In this document: one piece after another, positions 11,731 to 23,649 of the stretch | How positions within the stretch are numbered: the first letter of the stretch is position 1 | Layout of the letters: each line of letters opens with the position of its first letter | DNA from: Rhabdophis nuchalis | Lineage: Eukaryota > Chordata > Lepidosauria > Squamata > Natricidae | Reading direction: 5' to 3' | NCBI GenBank assembly: GCA_039707465.1 | Contig: CM077644.1 | Location: forward strand, 80,894,875 to 80,958,874 | DNA: 64,000 nucleotides | Program-made: the position numbers and the translations under genes | Notes under the pieces: generated by a model | What the model was told of the DNA's origin: nothing | The model's input: only the letters and a program-made list of their open reading frames with translations | The model's database searches: none

Positions 11731-12425
11731 TGAGGGAGGAAGTCAGAAAAGTGAATATCATGTCCCATTGGAGCCTGAATCTGAGGGGGAAGGTAAACAG
11801 CTGACAGAGAGCAGAAGGTTGGCTCGGTTGCCTGTGGAGTAAACTGGGGAAGAGCAAAGTCAGTCTGGATAGAACACAAGAGAGGTAGAACAAGGGAGAG
11901 GATGTTCAGATGAAAACCAAGTCCCACCCCCTCCTCAACCTAGGGCACACAGGGAAGAACAGAGAAGAGAGCAACATGGGTTGTGGGCTTACGAGAGAGA
12001 AAAGGGCCCCAATTCCCTTCAAAACACCTGGGGATGGAGTTTAAAGGAGCGGCAAATGGGAGGAGCGGTTGTCGGGAACTGAGTTCATTTGGTGTTAACT
12101 GCTTATCTGAGTTCTTGGCATCCTCCCAACTGGTTTGATTTACTGCTGTGCTACTTCACTTCTAGAACTCCTTATCTTGCTTGCCCTGCTGGATTAATTA
12201 CCTTATCTTGCCTTGTTGGATTTATAGTTGGAAGTTTTTGCTTACAACGTTTGGACTGGGATATTTTCAACCAAAGACTGTTACAGGGTTGTGGAAGAGG
12301 TTTTCTCCAGGCAAAGAGAGTTGAAAGGAATGTAGGGAGCACAGTTGGTGTTAATAAAGGGACTCATACAGGTTCTCTGGCTGTGTTGCTTTTGTGCCAT
12401 CCCCCAGGTCATCACAGTAAAGATG
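11731..12425 (+). mobile_element. Possible solo LTR, unclassified
   Basis: A 0.7-kb block of higher complexity and GC. Its order resembles an LTR: an AATAAAG at 12354-12360 is followed by a GT-rich stretch and then CCATCCCCCAGGTCATCACA. I found neither a clear TG start nor a TSD, so this is a guess from layout only. Confidence 0.25.
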
Positions 12426-12753
12426 ATAGGTGGGAGTTGTGCATCATATTTGCACATATCCTTGCCCCATCCCTGTTACCTATTTATTGGGTTCCTATGG
12501 CTGCTTCCAAAACCATTTCCACCTGTTTCTGTATCTTTCCTTATATGAATTTTAGATTGTAATCTTCTCAGAGCACAGATCTGTTTTCTTGGGCTATAAA
12601 AATTACCAAATATCCTATTAATAATTTTTATTGTGTTATATATTGAGAGCAATACATGACATAATTCTCTGAAAAAAAATTAAACATGTTATTATTTATC
12701 AAACTCCAAGAACCAAAGAAGTCATACAGGATTACTTCAGAACAGCTTCCTTC

Positions 12754-12787
12754 ATTGTTCCTCACCTATAGACAGGTGAGGAACAAT
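12754..12787. repeat. Perfect 14-bp hairpin
   Basis: ATTGTTCCTCACCT (12754-12767) and its exact complement (12774-12787) enclose a 6-nt loop. The hairpin lies just before a CR1 3' end. Confidence 0.8.
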
Positions 12788-12795
12788 ATCTTATA

Positions 12796-12932
12796 GAATA
12801 ACAGAGTTGGAAGGGACCTTGGAGGTCTTCAAGTTCAACCTCCTACTCAGGCAAGAAACCCTATTCCATATCAGACAAATGGTTGTCCTATCTCTTCTTA
12901 AAAACTTCCAGTGTTGAATCTTGCCAAAATAA
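12796..12932 (-). mobile_element. CR1 LINE 3'-end fragment
   Basis: Contains AACAGAGTTGGAAGGGACCT and CAGACAAATGGTTGTCC, complements of the CR1 ORF2 C-terminus and 3' end. Confidence 0.85.
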
Positions 12933-14658
12933 AGCAACTATTTATATCATTAAAGATATATTCTGAGAATTGCTAAAGAGGACCCATCTTAACTCTGCTT
13001 CTTCCAACCAAACTATCTAAACTTCCTGGCCTCTCTTGGCTCTCTGGAATGCAGCCCTTCCCTCCCGGGAATCCAGACAACATTCCACGGCATTATTATT
13101 GTTATGAATCACAAGAAGTTACAGAGAGTCTGAAAAATATTAATTGAGCATATACCATACTTCCCTTCATCTATGTGTCCATTTCACCCATAGAAAGTAA
13201 GGCTCCTCTGGAGATTCTTTCTTGACAAACAATAGGAGGCCACTAGTATAAAAACAGAACATTAGAGATGTTTCTTGGATACAATGCCTTGTCATTCACC
13301 TAGAGCCAATATCGTTGGTTTTCTCTCTTGTTAGTAGAGGAAAAACAGAAACTTGGTGACAATACATGTTATTTATAAAATAGAAAAAACCACTTCCCAT
13401 CTGTGCTGTTCAATGTGAATCAAGGTTTCTGAGATATGAATCATTTAGATTCCACTTTTTATCAACACACACACACACACAGAGTTGACATAATATATCC
13501 TCAGTTGATGGCTCATAACTGAATGTGTGGAATGTCCCAACAAATACTAGGAGTTGAAGTCCATTCCTCTGAAAGTTACTGAAGTTGAAAAATAAACTGT
13601 CCCAACAGACAGCATCTTGCCTGATTTTATTTGGAAGTTTTATTGGTTGAAATAATGTATTCACACACAGAGAGCTTACTACTGCATACTACAGCAAAAG
13701 GATATATGTTTAGATGTATGAATTAGTTTCTGTCTGATTTCAGATTCACATTAATCTCCATTAATGCAGACAGAGGTTAAGTCACCTATAAAACAATAAG
13801 TTAAAATCCACTGAATGGCATACATACTAATAATTATTAAATGGACTAGTATGTTAATGGGTCAGTCCCGTGGTCTTAATAATTTTCAGGTTTCAGCATA
13901 TTAATACCCAAGAGAAAATGTTTAGGACTGGTTTGTAAAAGTATTCATTCTCCTGTACCGTGATGGTCTCCACCTTCAAACCTGGTAGAATGGAGGCAGT
14001 GCCATATTGCAGACAAGTTGATTGATACTGAATTTCCTTCAAGATAATTAGATGCTAATGTCATCATTTTGCCAGAATGAAATGAATGTCACTTCATAAC
14101 ACTGCAGTGTAATACTAATTTCAGAGGGACTGTAATGTCACCTTGAAATTTGCTCAAGATAATGATGATCCAATTGCGGAGTGGCCCTGATGTTTAGATG
14201 TTCAACTCTGAAATGGGAAAAAATAGATTACTCTTTTTAAAACACAAAACTGGTTAGTAATTGAAGATGATCTTCTACACTATAAGAAAAAAACATCGAT
14301 ATCAAGGAAAAACAAATGAGTAAAATATCTTAAGTTATTTGGTCATGAGTCTTCATTCAGAAATAAACAAAAGCTCAAGAATTGTGACAAAGGTAATTTG
14401 TGTCTGTGCATTACGATGGTGCAGGAAATCCAGCAAAATATTAACGAATTGTATATGATGGTATAATTATTTTCAATTAAATCAATGCAAGTTGATATCA
14501 ATTAACTTATGCATTAGTTTATAACGGTTATAAAAATTGGTTTAATAAATAAATAATAAATGCATTTCAAACTGCCAAACATTGGTTGGAAAGTGACCAA
14601 TATCATTTGAATATTTGTTTGTTTTCTTCAAAAGAAGCATAGTGAATAGGGAGTAGAC
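12933..14658. other. Mostly unique DNA; candidate conserved block at 13960-14260
   Basis: A (CA)n lies at about 13464-13482. From about 13960 to 14260 the sequence is repeat-free and rich in ATTA/TAAT cores; see findings. No coding exon is supported. Confidence 0.4.
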
Positions 14659-14918
14659 CAGTGGTGGGATTCAAAAATTTTTACTACTGGTTCTGTGGGC
14701 ATGGCTTGGTGGGTATGGCATGACTTGATGGATATGGTTTAGTGGGCATGGCAGGGGAAGGATACTGTAAAATCTCCATTCCCTCCCGATCTGCTGGGAC
14801 TCGAGTATAGATGGGGACAGTGTCAGTCAGAGGAGGTATTTATCGGTTCTCCAACGTACTCAAAATTTCTGCTACCAGTTCTCCAGAACTGGTCAGAACG
14901 TCCTGAATTCCACCTCTG
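14659..14918. mobile_element. hAT non-autonomous element
   Basis: Ends CAGTGGTGGGATTCA and TGAATTCCACCTCTG are inverted repeats. Inner parts (ACTACTGGTTCTG and CAGTTCTCCAGAACTGG) also pair loosely. The flanks GAGTAGAC and GGGTAGCC are a likely decayed 8-bp TSD (6 of 8). Confidence 0.8.
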
Positions 14919-15489
14919 GGGTAGCCAGCAATTAGAAACTAACATTTTGTCTGTGCCTTTAATACCTGAATGGTTCTTTTTCAAAGCCAAAACTTATTTT
15001 TTTTTAAAAAGTAGCTATTAAAACGTGTATCATTTGCATGACTGTGATCACCCAGTGAAGACCGCAGACAAAGAGAACAGCAACTTAGAAGTCCTTTGTG
15101 ACTTTATTGCTATTGTGTAATAGTTTAACCACATTTTATTTTAAATAAATTGCTTGCGGCTTATATGAAGAAAAAATAAATAAACGTTTTAATTGCAATA
15201 TGAGTCATGAGAAAGAGGAAAATTTTCAAATCAGGAAAGAATGGCAAATTTCCTTCCTTGTCATTATCCAGGCAGAAAGACAATCTGGAGGACACTTAAC
15301 AAGTGGAGATATACATACAGTATATATTCTTACGAACTTCTTTCCTCACTACTATTATTAGGAGTGGAATGGAGTAGATTTTTCTCAATAGATAAGGGCA
15401 AAAAACACATCTTGCATCCTTACATATTGACCACCATCTCCTTCCCACTTCCTCACCTCTCTAAGCATGACAATTAATGCCCTCTATAC

Positions 15490-15665
15490 TTAAGTCTTTG
15501 GAGATTCTCAGTCATCTAGGTCATAGTTGTCCCAAAGGTGTTTTTTTCAGGAAGCAACTAGACTTTCTTGTTTTTTCTTTGAAGATGTTTTGCTTCTCAG
15601 CCAAGTAGCTTCTTCAGCTCTGACAAGATAATGAGGAATGAAAGGATCCTTCCAACCTAGGCAAT
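15490..15665 (-). mobile_element. Penelope-like element 3' fragment
   Basis: Reverse-oriented match to the tail at 8100-8220: its complement reads GAAGCTACTTGGCTGAGAAG then GCAAAACATCTTCAAAGAAA. Confidence 0.6.
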
Positions 15666-15928
15666 GATTTTGTACTCAAGACATGGGTTGATGTCTCATT
15701 TCTCACATTGGAATTAATATGTTGTCTTCAGGTGATCATGAGACCCAATACAAATGCCATCCACTATGAAACAACACTAACATTCTTATTTGCAAACAGT
15801 GTTCAAAGCAGACACATGAGGGTGGGTTTCCAGACATATTTTTTAGGAATGCACATTTTCCTTTTACTTTCAGGATCTAAGGAGGTGATGAAAATAGAAA
15901 TAGCAAAGGGAATGGCAACTCTATAGGT

Positions 15929-16034
15929 CAGGGGTCCCCAACCTTTGCAACTTTAAGTCTGAAGGACTTCAGCTTCCAGAATTCTGGGAGCTGAAGTCCT
16001 TCAGACTTAAAGTTGCAAAGGTTGGGAGACCCTG
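15929..16034. mobile_element. Palindromic hAT MITE with perfect TSD
   Basis: 106 bp that fold almost completely on themselves around CCAGAATTCTGG. Ends are CAGGGGTCCCCAACC and GGTTGGGAGACCCTG. Flanks are CTATAGGT at 15921-15928 and 16035-16042, a perfect 8-bp TSD. Confidence 0.95.
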
Positions 16035-16612
16035 CTATAGGTGGACATCCAAAGGAAATGTTTTCTTCTGATCTCTTCTAAACTGGTTGATTATTCCAAA
16101 TTCCACTCATATTTCTCAGGATTGTCCCTTTGTTTCGGCAATTCATGCCTCCAGTCTTGTTCCTTGGACCTGCTCTAACTCTCATATTCTGGTTTTTCTG
16201 TGATAGCATGGACACTGAAGAACCCAAATAGAATATTATGTTTAATAGCTTCACTTTCCATTTTTAAAAAATAATAATTGTATTAAGCATTACAATTAAA
16301 AAGATAAAAACTAGTATCTGCTAAGAAAAATAAAAGAAGTAAAAGAAAGAAGTAAAAGTGCAGAAAAAATAAAAATAGAAACAGGGGGAAAAGAAAAAAC
16401 AAGCATATGGTAAAGAAAAGAAATATAGAGTTAGAGTAATATAAAGAAGTAGCTTCCCCTTTTACTACAATTAGTATAAAAATGTATAAACTTTGTTTCT
16501 TCTCACAAAATTCCTCAAACCATTAAGAAGTCTCTTGAAAATCCAATATAGGAAACTTATCCAACTTACTTTCTTCATTTGCCATTTGTATATTCATTCT
16601 AATTATTTAGAC

Positions 16613-17690
16613 CAGGGGTCCCCAACCCCCGGGCCGCGGACCGGTGCCGGTCCGTGGCTGGATGGGAGCCGGGCCGCAGGGCTAGAGAGGAGGAGGAGGG
16701 AGGAGGAGGCAGCCCCCTGAGCACAGCGCGCAGGAGAACGCAGGCGCGGCTGTTCGCGCCGTTGGAGTGTGCCTCTTCCTCCACCCTCGTCGATGGAAGG
16801 ATTCCTGGACGCCGCCGGACCGGCCACCGATTCCCTCCCCTGCTGGCATGCCGGCCACTCATTTTCTTCCAGGGACTGCGGAGGCTCTGCGGGCTGGGGA
16901 GGGAACTGGCGGGTTGCTCCGGCGGCGCACAGGAGTCCCTCCGTCGACGAGGGTGGAGGAAGAGCCCCCACCATCCTCCTGCGTTCTCCCGTGCGCTCTG
17001 TCCAATGGGCTGCTCCCCTCCCTCCTCCTCCTCTCCAGCCCGGCACCTATCCAGCCACGGAGCCTGAACGAGCGAACGAGCGACCAAGCGTGGCAGGCGG
17101 GATGAGGAGGCTGGGGGCGGGGGGGCGGGACGACGACAGACACACATAGAGAGACAGAGTGAGGGAGGGAGAGAAAGATAGACAGAGACACAGAAGGAGT
17201 GATTGAATGAATGCAAGACAGACAGACACACGCACACACACACACACACACACACAGAGTGACAGAAATGGGCGGATGAAGGAGAGACACAAAGAGAGAA
17301 AGAAAGAAAAAAGTGGGAGAGAGAAAGACAGACAGAGAGAAAGAGACAGAAAGGAAAGAAAGAGACAGGAAAAGATACAGAAAGAGGGAAAGAGAAAGAA
17401 ATAGAGAGAAAGGGAAAGAGAGAAAGAAAGAAATAGCGAGAGAAAAAGAGAGAGACAGAGACAAAGTAAGATAAAGAAAGAGAGAGAGAGAGAGAAAGAA
17501 AGAAAGAACTTATGACCACAGTTGAGGCCAAAAGTTTGGTTGCTAACCAAGATCATTGTTAAGTGAGTTTCACATTTTCAAAGTTGGCCACGCCCACCCA
17601 GTCACATGACTGCTGAGCCCCTCAGCCGGTCCGCAGAATTTTCTTTAAAATGAAACCGGTCCCTGGTGAAAAAAAGGTTGGGGACCCCTG
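16613..17690. mobile_element. hAT element with foldback and GA-rich interior
   Basis: Ends CAGGGGTCCCCAACC and GGTTGGGGACCCCTG are perfect inverted repeats, flanked by ATTTAGAC at 16605-16612 and 17691-17698 (perfect TSD). The left interior (about 16650-17070) is a GC-rich imperfect foldback: GAGGAGGAGGAGGGAGGAGG pairs with CTCCCTCCTCCTCCTCTCC, and CTTCCTCCACCCTCGTCGA with TCGACGAGGGTGGAGGAAG. The right interior (17130-17512) is GA/CA-rich simple repeat. Long frames across it (for example 310 codons on the minus strand) are low-complexity artefacts. No transposase. Confidence 0.95.
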
Positions 17691-17698
17691 ATTTAGAC

Positions 17699-17982
17699 AT
17701 CAGCTGATTTCATTTGCATAGCCCATAGCATTCCTATAGCCTGTCATTTTTAAATTGAATTTCAGATCAATATCAATCTTGTATGGTAAATCTCATTCTT
17801 TTTCTATAATATCTTTTGAAGACTAAGTGTAATGGCAGACACAGCTGGCTCTGTTGTTCACAAATATTGTTCAAGATGTCCAAATGAAAGTATTGTGCTT
17901 CCTTCTATATTAATGTCAAATTAAAGTGTTCTTTTCCTTTAATTGTAGCCTTTAGTTCCTTATGGTATCCTCTACAGTCAAA
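17699..17982. other. Unannotated short stretch
   Basis: No feature is seen between the hAT element and the LINE fragment. Confidence 0.4.
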
Positions 17983-18520
17983 GTGCAGCTCCTGCGTGAG
18001 CTGCACTGGCTGCCTGTGGCCTTCCGGGTGTGCTTCAAGGTGTTAGTGACCACCTTCAAAGCGCTTCATGGCATGGGACCTGGTTATCTGCGGGACCGCC
18101 TTCTACCACATACCTCCCTTAGACCTGTCCGCTCTCACAGGGTGGGCCTCATCAGGGTGCCGTCTGCCGGACAATGCCGGCTGGCGGCCCCCAGAGTGAG
18201 AGCCTTCTCTGTGGCAGCTCCTGCCCTCTGGAATGGCCTACCACCCGACCTCCGCACGATCACGGACCTGCGCCTCTTCCGCCAGGCTCTAAAAACATAT
18301 CTCTTTCACGAGGCCGGCCTGGCATAGCTCTAAATTTTAATCTTATTTTAGAAATGGGTTTTAATTGACAATTTTAGCACGGGTGCAATTTAATTTAATT
18401 TATTTTTAATATCCTGTATTTATTGTTTTTTACATTTTATTCCTTTCCTGTGCGCCGCCCTGAGTCCAATCTGGAGATAGGTGCGGGATATAAATTTGAT
18501 AAATAAATAAAATAAAAAGT
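17983..18520 (+). mobile_element. L2/CR1-group LINE 3' fragment
   Basis: The frame 17962-18327 encodes the RT C-terminal region (LRELHWLPVAFRVCFKVLV, then ALWNGLPPDLRT). The 3' UTR has GTGCGCCGCCCTGAGTCC and the tail (AATAAA)n. It is 5'-truncated and from a subfamily different from that at 24258. Confidence 0.9.
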
Positions 18521-20435
18521 TCCATCCTATTACTTTTTTAAAGAATTCAAAACAAAAGTATTTTCCCATGAGAAATATTTTTACAATTAATTTCAAAAAT
18601 TTATTTCAAATCCATCTAAACTGCTAATCTATTTGTAACTTTCCAAACCCAGCATTCTAATCACATTTTTGCTGTTTATTAAAAATAAATTAAAAATTCT
18701 TAAACTTCTTTAAAGCCTCTTTTGCTAAGGATTGAAGGAGCTCACCCAATGCTATGAAGTATATAAACCCAGTGTCCATAACGACTTTGAATTTGGGCAA
18801 AGATGGAATTCCCTCATCATCTGGAATTTTAAACTTGTCAGAGACCTTGTCTTGTGGCCCCCTCAGGAAAAGCAAATGTCGATCCATTCACTAGTTCTTC
18901 ATTCTTTCACAGCTATTTTTTCCTCTCTCAGCATAACCATCTTCATTTCACCTTTTTTTCCCCAACATCTTCAATTTTCAACCAACCAAACATTTTTTTC
19001 CTTCCAGATTCTTCATTCTGTTTGCTTCGACTTATTTTTGAGGTTCCTCACCATCCCTGAATCAATCTGTTATTTGGTATTATTTGACTTGATCCTTTAG
19101 ACTTTTTTGTTTGCTTTTGAATTGCTGCTAACTTTGAAGTTACTTTGCAGCCCACCAATTATTGTTCATGGATGTTGCCATTTTTAAGCCACCTGAATTT
19201 GCTACTAGCATATTGAATTGCTATGTTTATATATTGAACAAAAGTGTACATAGAGGCCTTCACACTAAACTTTTTTTTAAAAATCACTATTAATCCACTG
19301 AGACCAACTAAAATCATCAATAAGTATTGATAAAGAGCTACGGTCATTTCCCACAATGCATTAATCTTTTTCTGAATTTTATATAAGACAATATTCAAAA
19401 TCTGGGCTCATTAGCTACTCCAAAACAAACAAAACCTTTTTCCTCTCAACTAGATTCTAGCTAGTAACCTGGACCTCTGCTTCACCATAATGGAAGAAAA
19501 CACTCAAAATATAATGGAGTAAAGAATAAAATTGCTAAAGTATGGGTGGGAAACCATCTAAAAATATGAAAAGTGTGTTCAACATCTCAATGTTCCACAA
19601 GCTTATCTTATTTCAGGAGGAAATCATTCCTCATGTAGAGAGATGCAGGTAACATTGATGACCTGCTGTTGTCTTCTACTTCAGTAAAGGCAAGACGTGA
19701 AAATTATTAGATGAACTCCAGTTATCTGTTACTTTCACAGGAGAGATCCTTGCAATAAGATCCTTGCACCACACAACTGCTGGGTGGTTTTCCTCTCCCC
19801 GTGAATGTGTCTCTTTTTGGCATCCTGGTATCTGTCTTTAAAATTTAGTCCCTGAATACTTTCAAGGACAAGCAAATCAAGGTGTCAGTAAATAAACGTC
19901 CCTACGGTTTGTGAGACACAAGCCCATATGTTGGATGCTGAAATGTTTTCTATTGGGAACTCTACGGAAACCGGATTCTTGAGAATTAGATGATTTCATG
20001 CCTCATAAGTTTAATACTAACTGGCGGAAATCAAAAGGAATTAGCTTCTTTTTCTTTCATGCGCAAATGTGTCAGAAGTGGAACGGCCCACTGTTGTGCC
20101 AAACACTAATTTTAAGAAGCAAAAAGGGAGAGAAGTCGTAAGCTCTTGGTACTTCAGTTGAACTTCACGCAATGATTCTGTTGTGTGCGGAAGTGGAGGT
20201 TTATGTAGCATGCAGAGGGGAAACAATGACTCCTCACTCCAAGGAGAAAAATAAAGAAGCTTTATAAAAAAAAGACTTGAAAACATTTCCAAAAAGGCTA
20301 ACAATAGTAATTGTCATAAAACGTATACAGAAATGCTTCATTGACTGTTCAAGGTTCTTTTCATGGGTTATGGGAGTTCATGCTTTACTCAACTACAGTA
20401 AACTTCAGATTTGGCTGACTTGTGAACTAGATTAA
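18521..20435. other. Unannotated AT-rich stretch
   Basis: No gene or clear repeat is seen. Pyrimidine-rich tracts occur around 18900-19020. Confidence 0.4.

Positions 20436-20531
<96 letters not shown>
20436..20531. repeat. (AAT)n microsatellite, about 95 bp
   Basis: A nearly pure AAT run at the 3' end of the minus-strand LINE next to it. It is most simply the expanded tail of that LINE. Confidence 0.95.
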
Positions 20532-22343
20532 TTTAATTTATATCCCGCTCTCTCTCCCCAAGGGGACTCGAGGCGGGGCACAGGCAATTAAAAATACAAA
20601 TAAACCACAAACAAATACAAAATACAGAGTTAAAAATAGATTAAATAGATCCTGCGCTAAAACCCATAACTAAACTAAAAATTACCCCTAAAAAACCCTG
20701 ACCTAAAAAGAGACTACCCAAGGCCGGCCAGACGAAAAAAGTGCGTCTTTAATTTTAAGCGGAAGGAGCGGAGGTCCGTGGTTGTCCTGATATCGGGGGG
20801 AAGGTCATTCCAGAGGGCTGGGCCCGCCACAGAGAAGGCCCTTCCCCTGGGCGTTGCCCGCTGACAAAGTCTAGTGGACGGCACCCGGAGAAGTCCCTCT
20901 CTGTGGGAGCGAATCGGCCGTGAGGATGTATGGGGCAGGATCCGATCCCGCAGGTAACTAGGTCCCGAGCCATGGAGCGCTTTGAAGATGGTAACTAATA
21001 CCTTGAAGCGCACCCGGAAGACGACAGGTAGCCAGTGCAGCTCGCGCAACAGCGGTGTTACATGGGCAAACCTAGAGGTGCCCATAATTGCTCGCGCGGC
21101 TGCATTCTGGACCAACTGAAGCCTCCGGGTACACCTCAAGGGGAGCCCCATGTAGAGAGAGTTGCAATAATCCAGTCGGGATGTCACGAGAGCATGAGTG
21201 ACTGTGCGAAGGGCGTCCCGATCCAATAGGGGGCGCAACTGGCGTACCAGGCGAACCTGGTAAAACGCCCTCCTGGCCACGGCTGTCACTTGATCTTCCA
21301 TGGACAGCCGGGTATCCAGGAGGACACCCAAGTTGCGCGCCCCATCCACAGGGGCAAGATGTTCGCCCCCTATGGCCAGCGTTGGAGAGAGCTGGTTGAA
21401 TCGGGCAGCCGGAAACCACAGCCACTCGGTCTTGGTCGGGTTGAGCCTAAGTCCGTTACTTCCCATCCAGATCCGCACGGCTTCCAGGCACTGGCACATC
21501 ACCGCTACGGCATCGTTGGGGTGGTTTGGGGTAGATATGTACAGCTGGGTGTCATCAGCGTACAGGTGGTACTCTACCCCAAAACCACGGATGATCTCAC
21601 CCAGCGGCTTCATGTATGCGTTAAACAGGAGAGGCGAGAGGACCGACCCCTGAGGCACCCCGCATGTGAGGGGTCTCGGGGTCGACCTCTGCTCTCCTGC
21701 CCGCACAAATTGCGATCGGCCAGAGAGGTAGGAGGAGAACCACCGTAAAACGGTGCCTCCCACCCCCAACCCCCCCAGCCGATGCAATAGGATACCATGG
21801 TCGATGGTATCGAAAGCCGCCGAGAGGTCTAATAGGACCAGGATGGAGGAACATCCCCCATCTCTGGCCCTCCAGAGATCATCTACCAACGCGACCAATG
21901 CCGTCTCGGTGCTATGCCCGGGCCGAAAGCCGGACTGGCGCGGATCTAGATAGTCAACTTCCTCCAGGTGACGGGGAAACTGTTGTGCCACCACACTCTC
22001 AACAACCTTCGCCAAGAAGGGAAGGTTGGAGACTGGACGGTAGTTGTTCAAAAGAGCTGGGTCCAAAGAGGGCTTCTTGAGGAGGGGCCTCACCATGGCC
22101 TCTTTTAGGGAGGCAGGCAAGGAACCCTCACTCAAGGATGCGTTGACAACCTCTTGGAGCCAGCCTCGTGTCACCTCCCAGGATACCAGTACAAGCCAGG
22201 AGGGGCACGGATCCAATAAACATGTGGTGGCTCGTAGTCGCCCACGTAGCCTGTCCATATCCTCGGAAGTAACGGAGTCAAACTCCTCCCAAACAAGATC
22301 TCCCCCGTGGCATCCCACTGGGCCATGAATGGGGGTTAGCTCA
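20532..22343 (-). mobile_element. 5'-truncated L2-like LINE with open RT frame
   Basis: Runs from the (AAT)n tail to a truncation point near 22343, which corresponds to about 25889 of the copy at 24258. It retains the whole RT domain and the 3' UTR. The endonuclease is missing, so it cannot move by itself. It lies inverted relative to its close relative at 24258-27720. Confidence 0.95.
20714..22318 (-). CDS. Reverse transcriptase domain of truncated LINE
   Basis: 534 codons, uninterrupted. RT motifs in order: NNYRPVSNLPFLAKVVE (about residue 91), SGFRPGHSTETAL, LVLLDLSAAFDTIDHG (motif A Asp), CGVPQGSVLSPLLF (motif B), YHLYADDTQLY (motif C, catalytic YADD, about residue 253), and LRLNPTKTEWLWF (motif D). 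The C-terminal region has LRELHWLPVVFRVRFKVLV and ALWNDLPPDIRT. The first Met is not a natural start, because the element is cut 5' of it. The intact frame indicates a recent insertion. It is not a host gene. Confidence 0.93.
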   Translation of the reverse strand: MGCHGGDLVWEEFDSVTSEDMDRLRGRLRATTCLLDPCPSWLVLVSWEVTRGWLQEVVNASLSEGSLPASLKEAMVRPLLKKPSLDPALLNNYRPVSNLPFLAKVVESVVAQQFPRHLEEVDYLDPRQSGFRPGHSTETALVALVDDLWRARDGGCSSILVLLDLSAAFDTIDHGILLHRLGGLGVGGTVLRWFSSYLSGRSQFVRAGEQRSTPRPLTCGVPQGSVLSPLLFNAYMKPLGEIIRGFGVEYHLYADDTQLYISTPNHPNDAVAVMCQCLEAVRIWMGSNGLRLNPTKTEWLWFPAARFNQLSPTLAIGGEHLAPVDGARNLGVLLDTRLSMEDQVTAVARRAFYQVRLVRQLRPLLDRDALRTVTHALVTSRLDYCNSLYMGLPLRCTRRLQLVQNAAARAIMGTSRFAHVTPLLRELHWLPVVFRVRFKVLVTIFKALHGSGPSYLRDRILPHTSSRPIRSHREGLLRVPSTRLCQRATPRGRAFSVAGPALWNDLPPDIRTTTDLRSFRLKLKTHFFRLAGLG

Positions 22344-22570
22344 TTAAAACAATTATTAAAAACAATTATGCTACTCTAAATTAACAACAAGGAAGCATAT
22401 TATTATATACATTGGTGTATTAAAATGTATACAAGTAACCACATTTAAAAATCATGCTAACTTCAAAATGACAGAGGAGGGTAGAGGGGATGAAAACAGC
22501 CGGAAATGGAAAATTATAAACAGAATTCCAAAACCTTTGCATATAGATCATTTTTTCATTTTCATTTCAT
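22344..22570. other. Short spacer between two LINE copies
   Basis: AT-rich, with no feature seen. Confidence 0.5.
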
Positions 22571-23496
22571 TTTATTAAATATATATACCGCGCCACTCTC
22601 CCAAAAGGGACTCAGGGCGGTGCACAGGAAAAATAAAACCACGCATATACATAAATACAGATAATAAATATGTCATAAATATTAAAAACTTATTAAATTA
22701 ACCCAACCTGTGCTAAAACCAATTAAAACCCCAATAAAATCTAATTCAATTTAAAACCAGTCGATAGTCTCGGAAGATTAAGCTAGGCCAGCTAAGCGAA
22801 AAAAGTGCGTTTTTAATTGTTGACGGAAGAGGCGGAGGTCTGTGATATTCCTAAGATCGGGGGGTAGATCGTTCCAGAGGGCAGGGCCCGCCACAGAGAA
22901 GGCCCTTACCCTGGGTGTCGCGAGCCAGCATTGCCTGGCCGTTGGAACCCGGAGCAGACCCTCTCTGTAGGAGCAGATCGGTCAGAGGGATGTATGGGGT
23001 AGGAGGCGGACTCGCAAATAACTAGGACCCATGCCATGGAGCACTTTAAAGATGATAATCAACACTTTGAAGCGCACCCGAAAGACCACAGGCAGCCAGT
23101 GCAGCTCGCGCAGTTGAGGTGTTACATGGGAATGCCGTGGGGCTCCCAAGATCCCCTGCGTGGCTGCATTCTGCACTAACTGTAGCCTTCAAGGGGAGCC
23201 CCATGTAGAGAGCATTTCCATAGTCCAGACGGGATGTCATGAGAGCGTGAGTGACTGTGTAAAGGGCGTCCCGGTCAAGTAAGGGCCGTAGCTGACGAAC
23301 CAGGCGAACCTGGAAAAAAGCCCCCCTGACCACGGCCGTCACATGGTCATCCATTGACAGCCGGGAATCCAGGAGGACGCCTAGGTTATGTGCCCTTTCC
23401 ACGGGGGCCAATGACTCGCCCCCAATGGTCAGCGTTGGAATGAGCTGACTGTACCGGGACGTCAGAAACCACAGCCACTCGGTCTTGGACGGGTTT
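22571..23496 (-). mobile_element. L2/CR1-group LINE fragment, decayed
   Basis: 3' UTR with GGGCGGTGCACAGG, then RT C-terminal codons read from two frames (23046-23411 with LGVLLDSRLSMDDHV; 22982-23176 with LRELHWLPVVFRVRFK). A frameshift separates them. It is truncated at about 23496 inside the region before motif D, and from an older subfamily than the copies at 20532 and 24258. Confidence 0.9.
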
Positions 23497-23649
23497 CTTA
23501 TTTGCCTCTTTGTTAAAAATAACTAACTCAGACCTTGACAATCTATACGTCTGTCATCTGTTGCTAAAAATCAGGAGTCGGTTTCTCCTTCTGTTGAAAT
23601 ACTCTTTTTGCCATCATTTATGTTGAATCAAAACAAAGTTCTACTGAAG

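Noticed and set aside
12089..12562. 157-codon plus-strand frame
   Set aside because: Repeat-like flanks, no domain and no splice context. It is more likely part of an unclassified repeat.
16599..17531. 310-codon minus-strand frame and overlapping long frames
   Set aside because: They lie inside the hAT element and translate GA-rich simple repeat into Ser/Leu/Phe strings. No domain is visible and the length is a low-complexity artefact.
21290..21748. Plus-strand frames of 117-152 codons opposite the LINE RT (also 24448-24663 and 26578-26992 on minus)
   Set aside because: They are antisense shadows of the GC-rich LINE coding frame.
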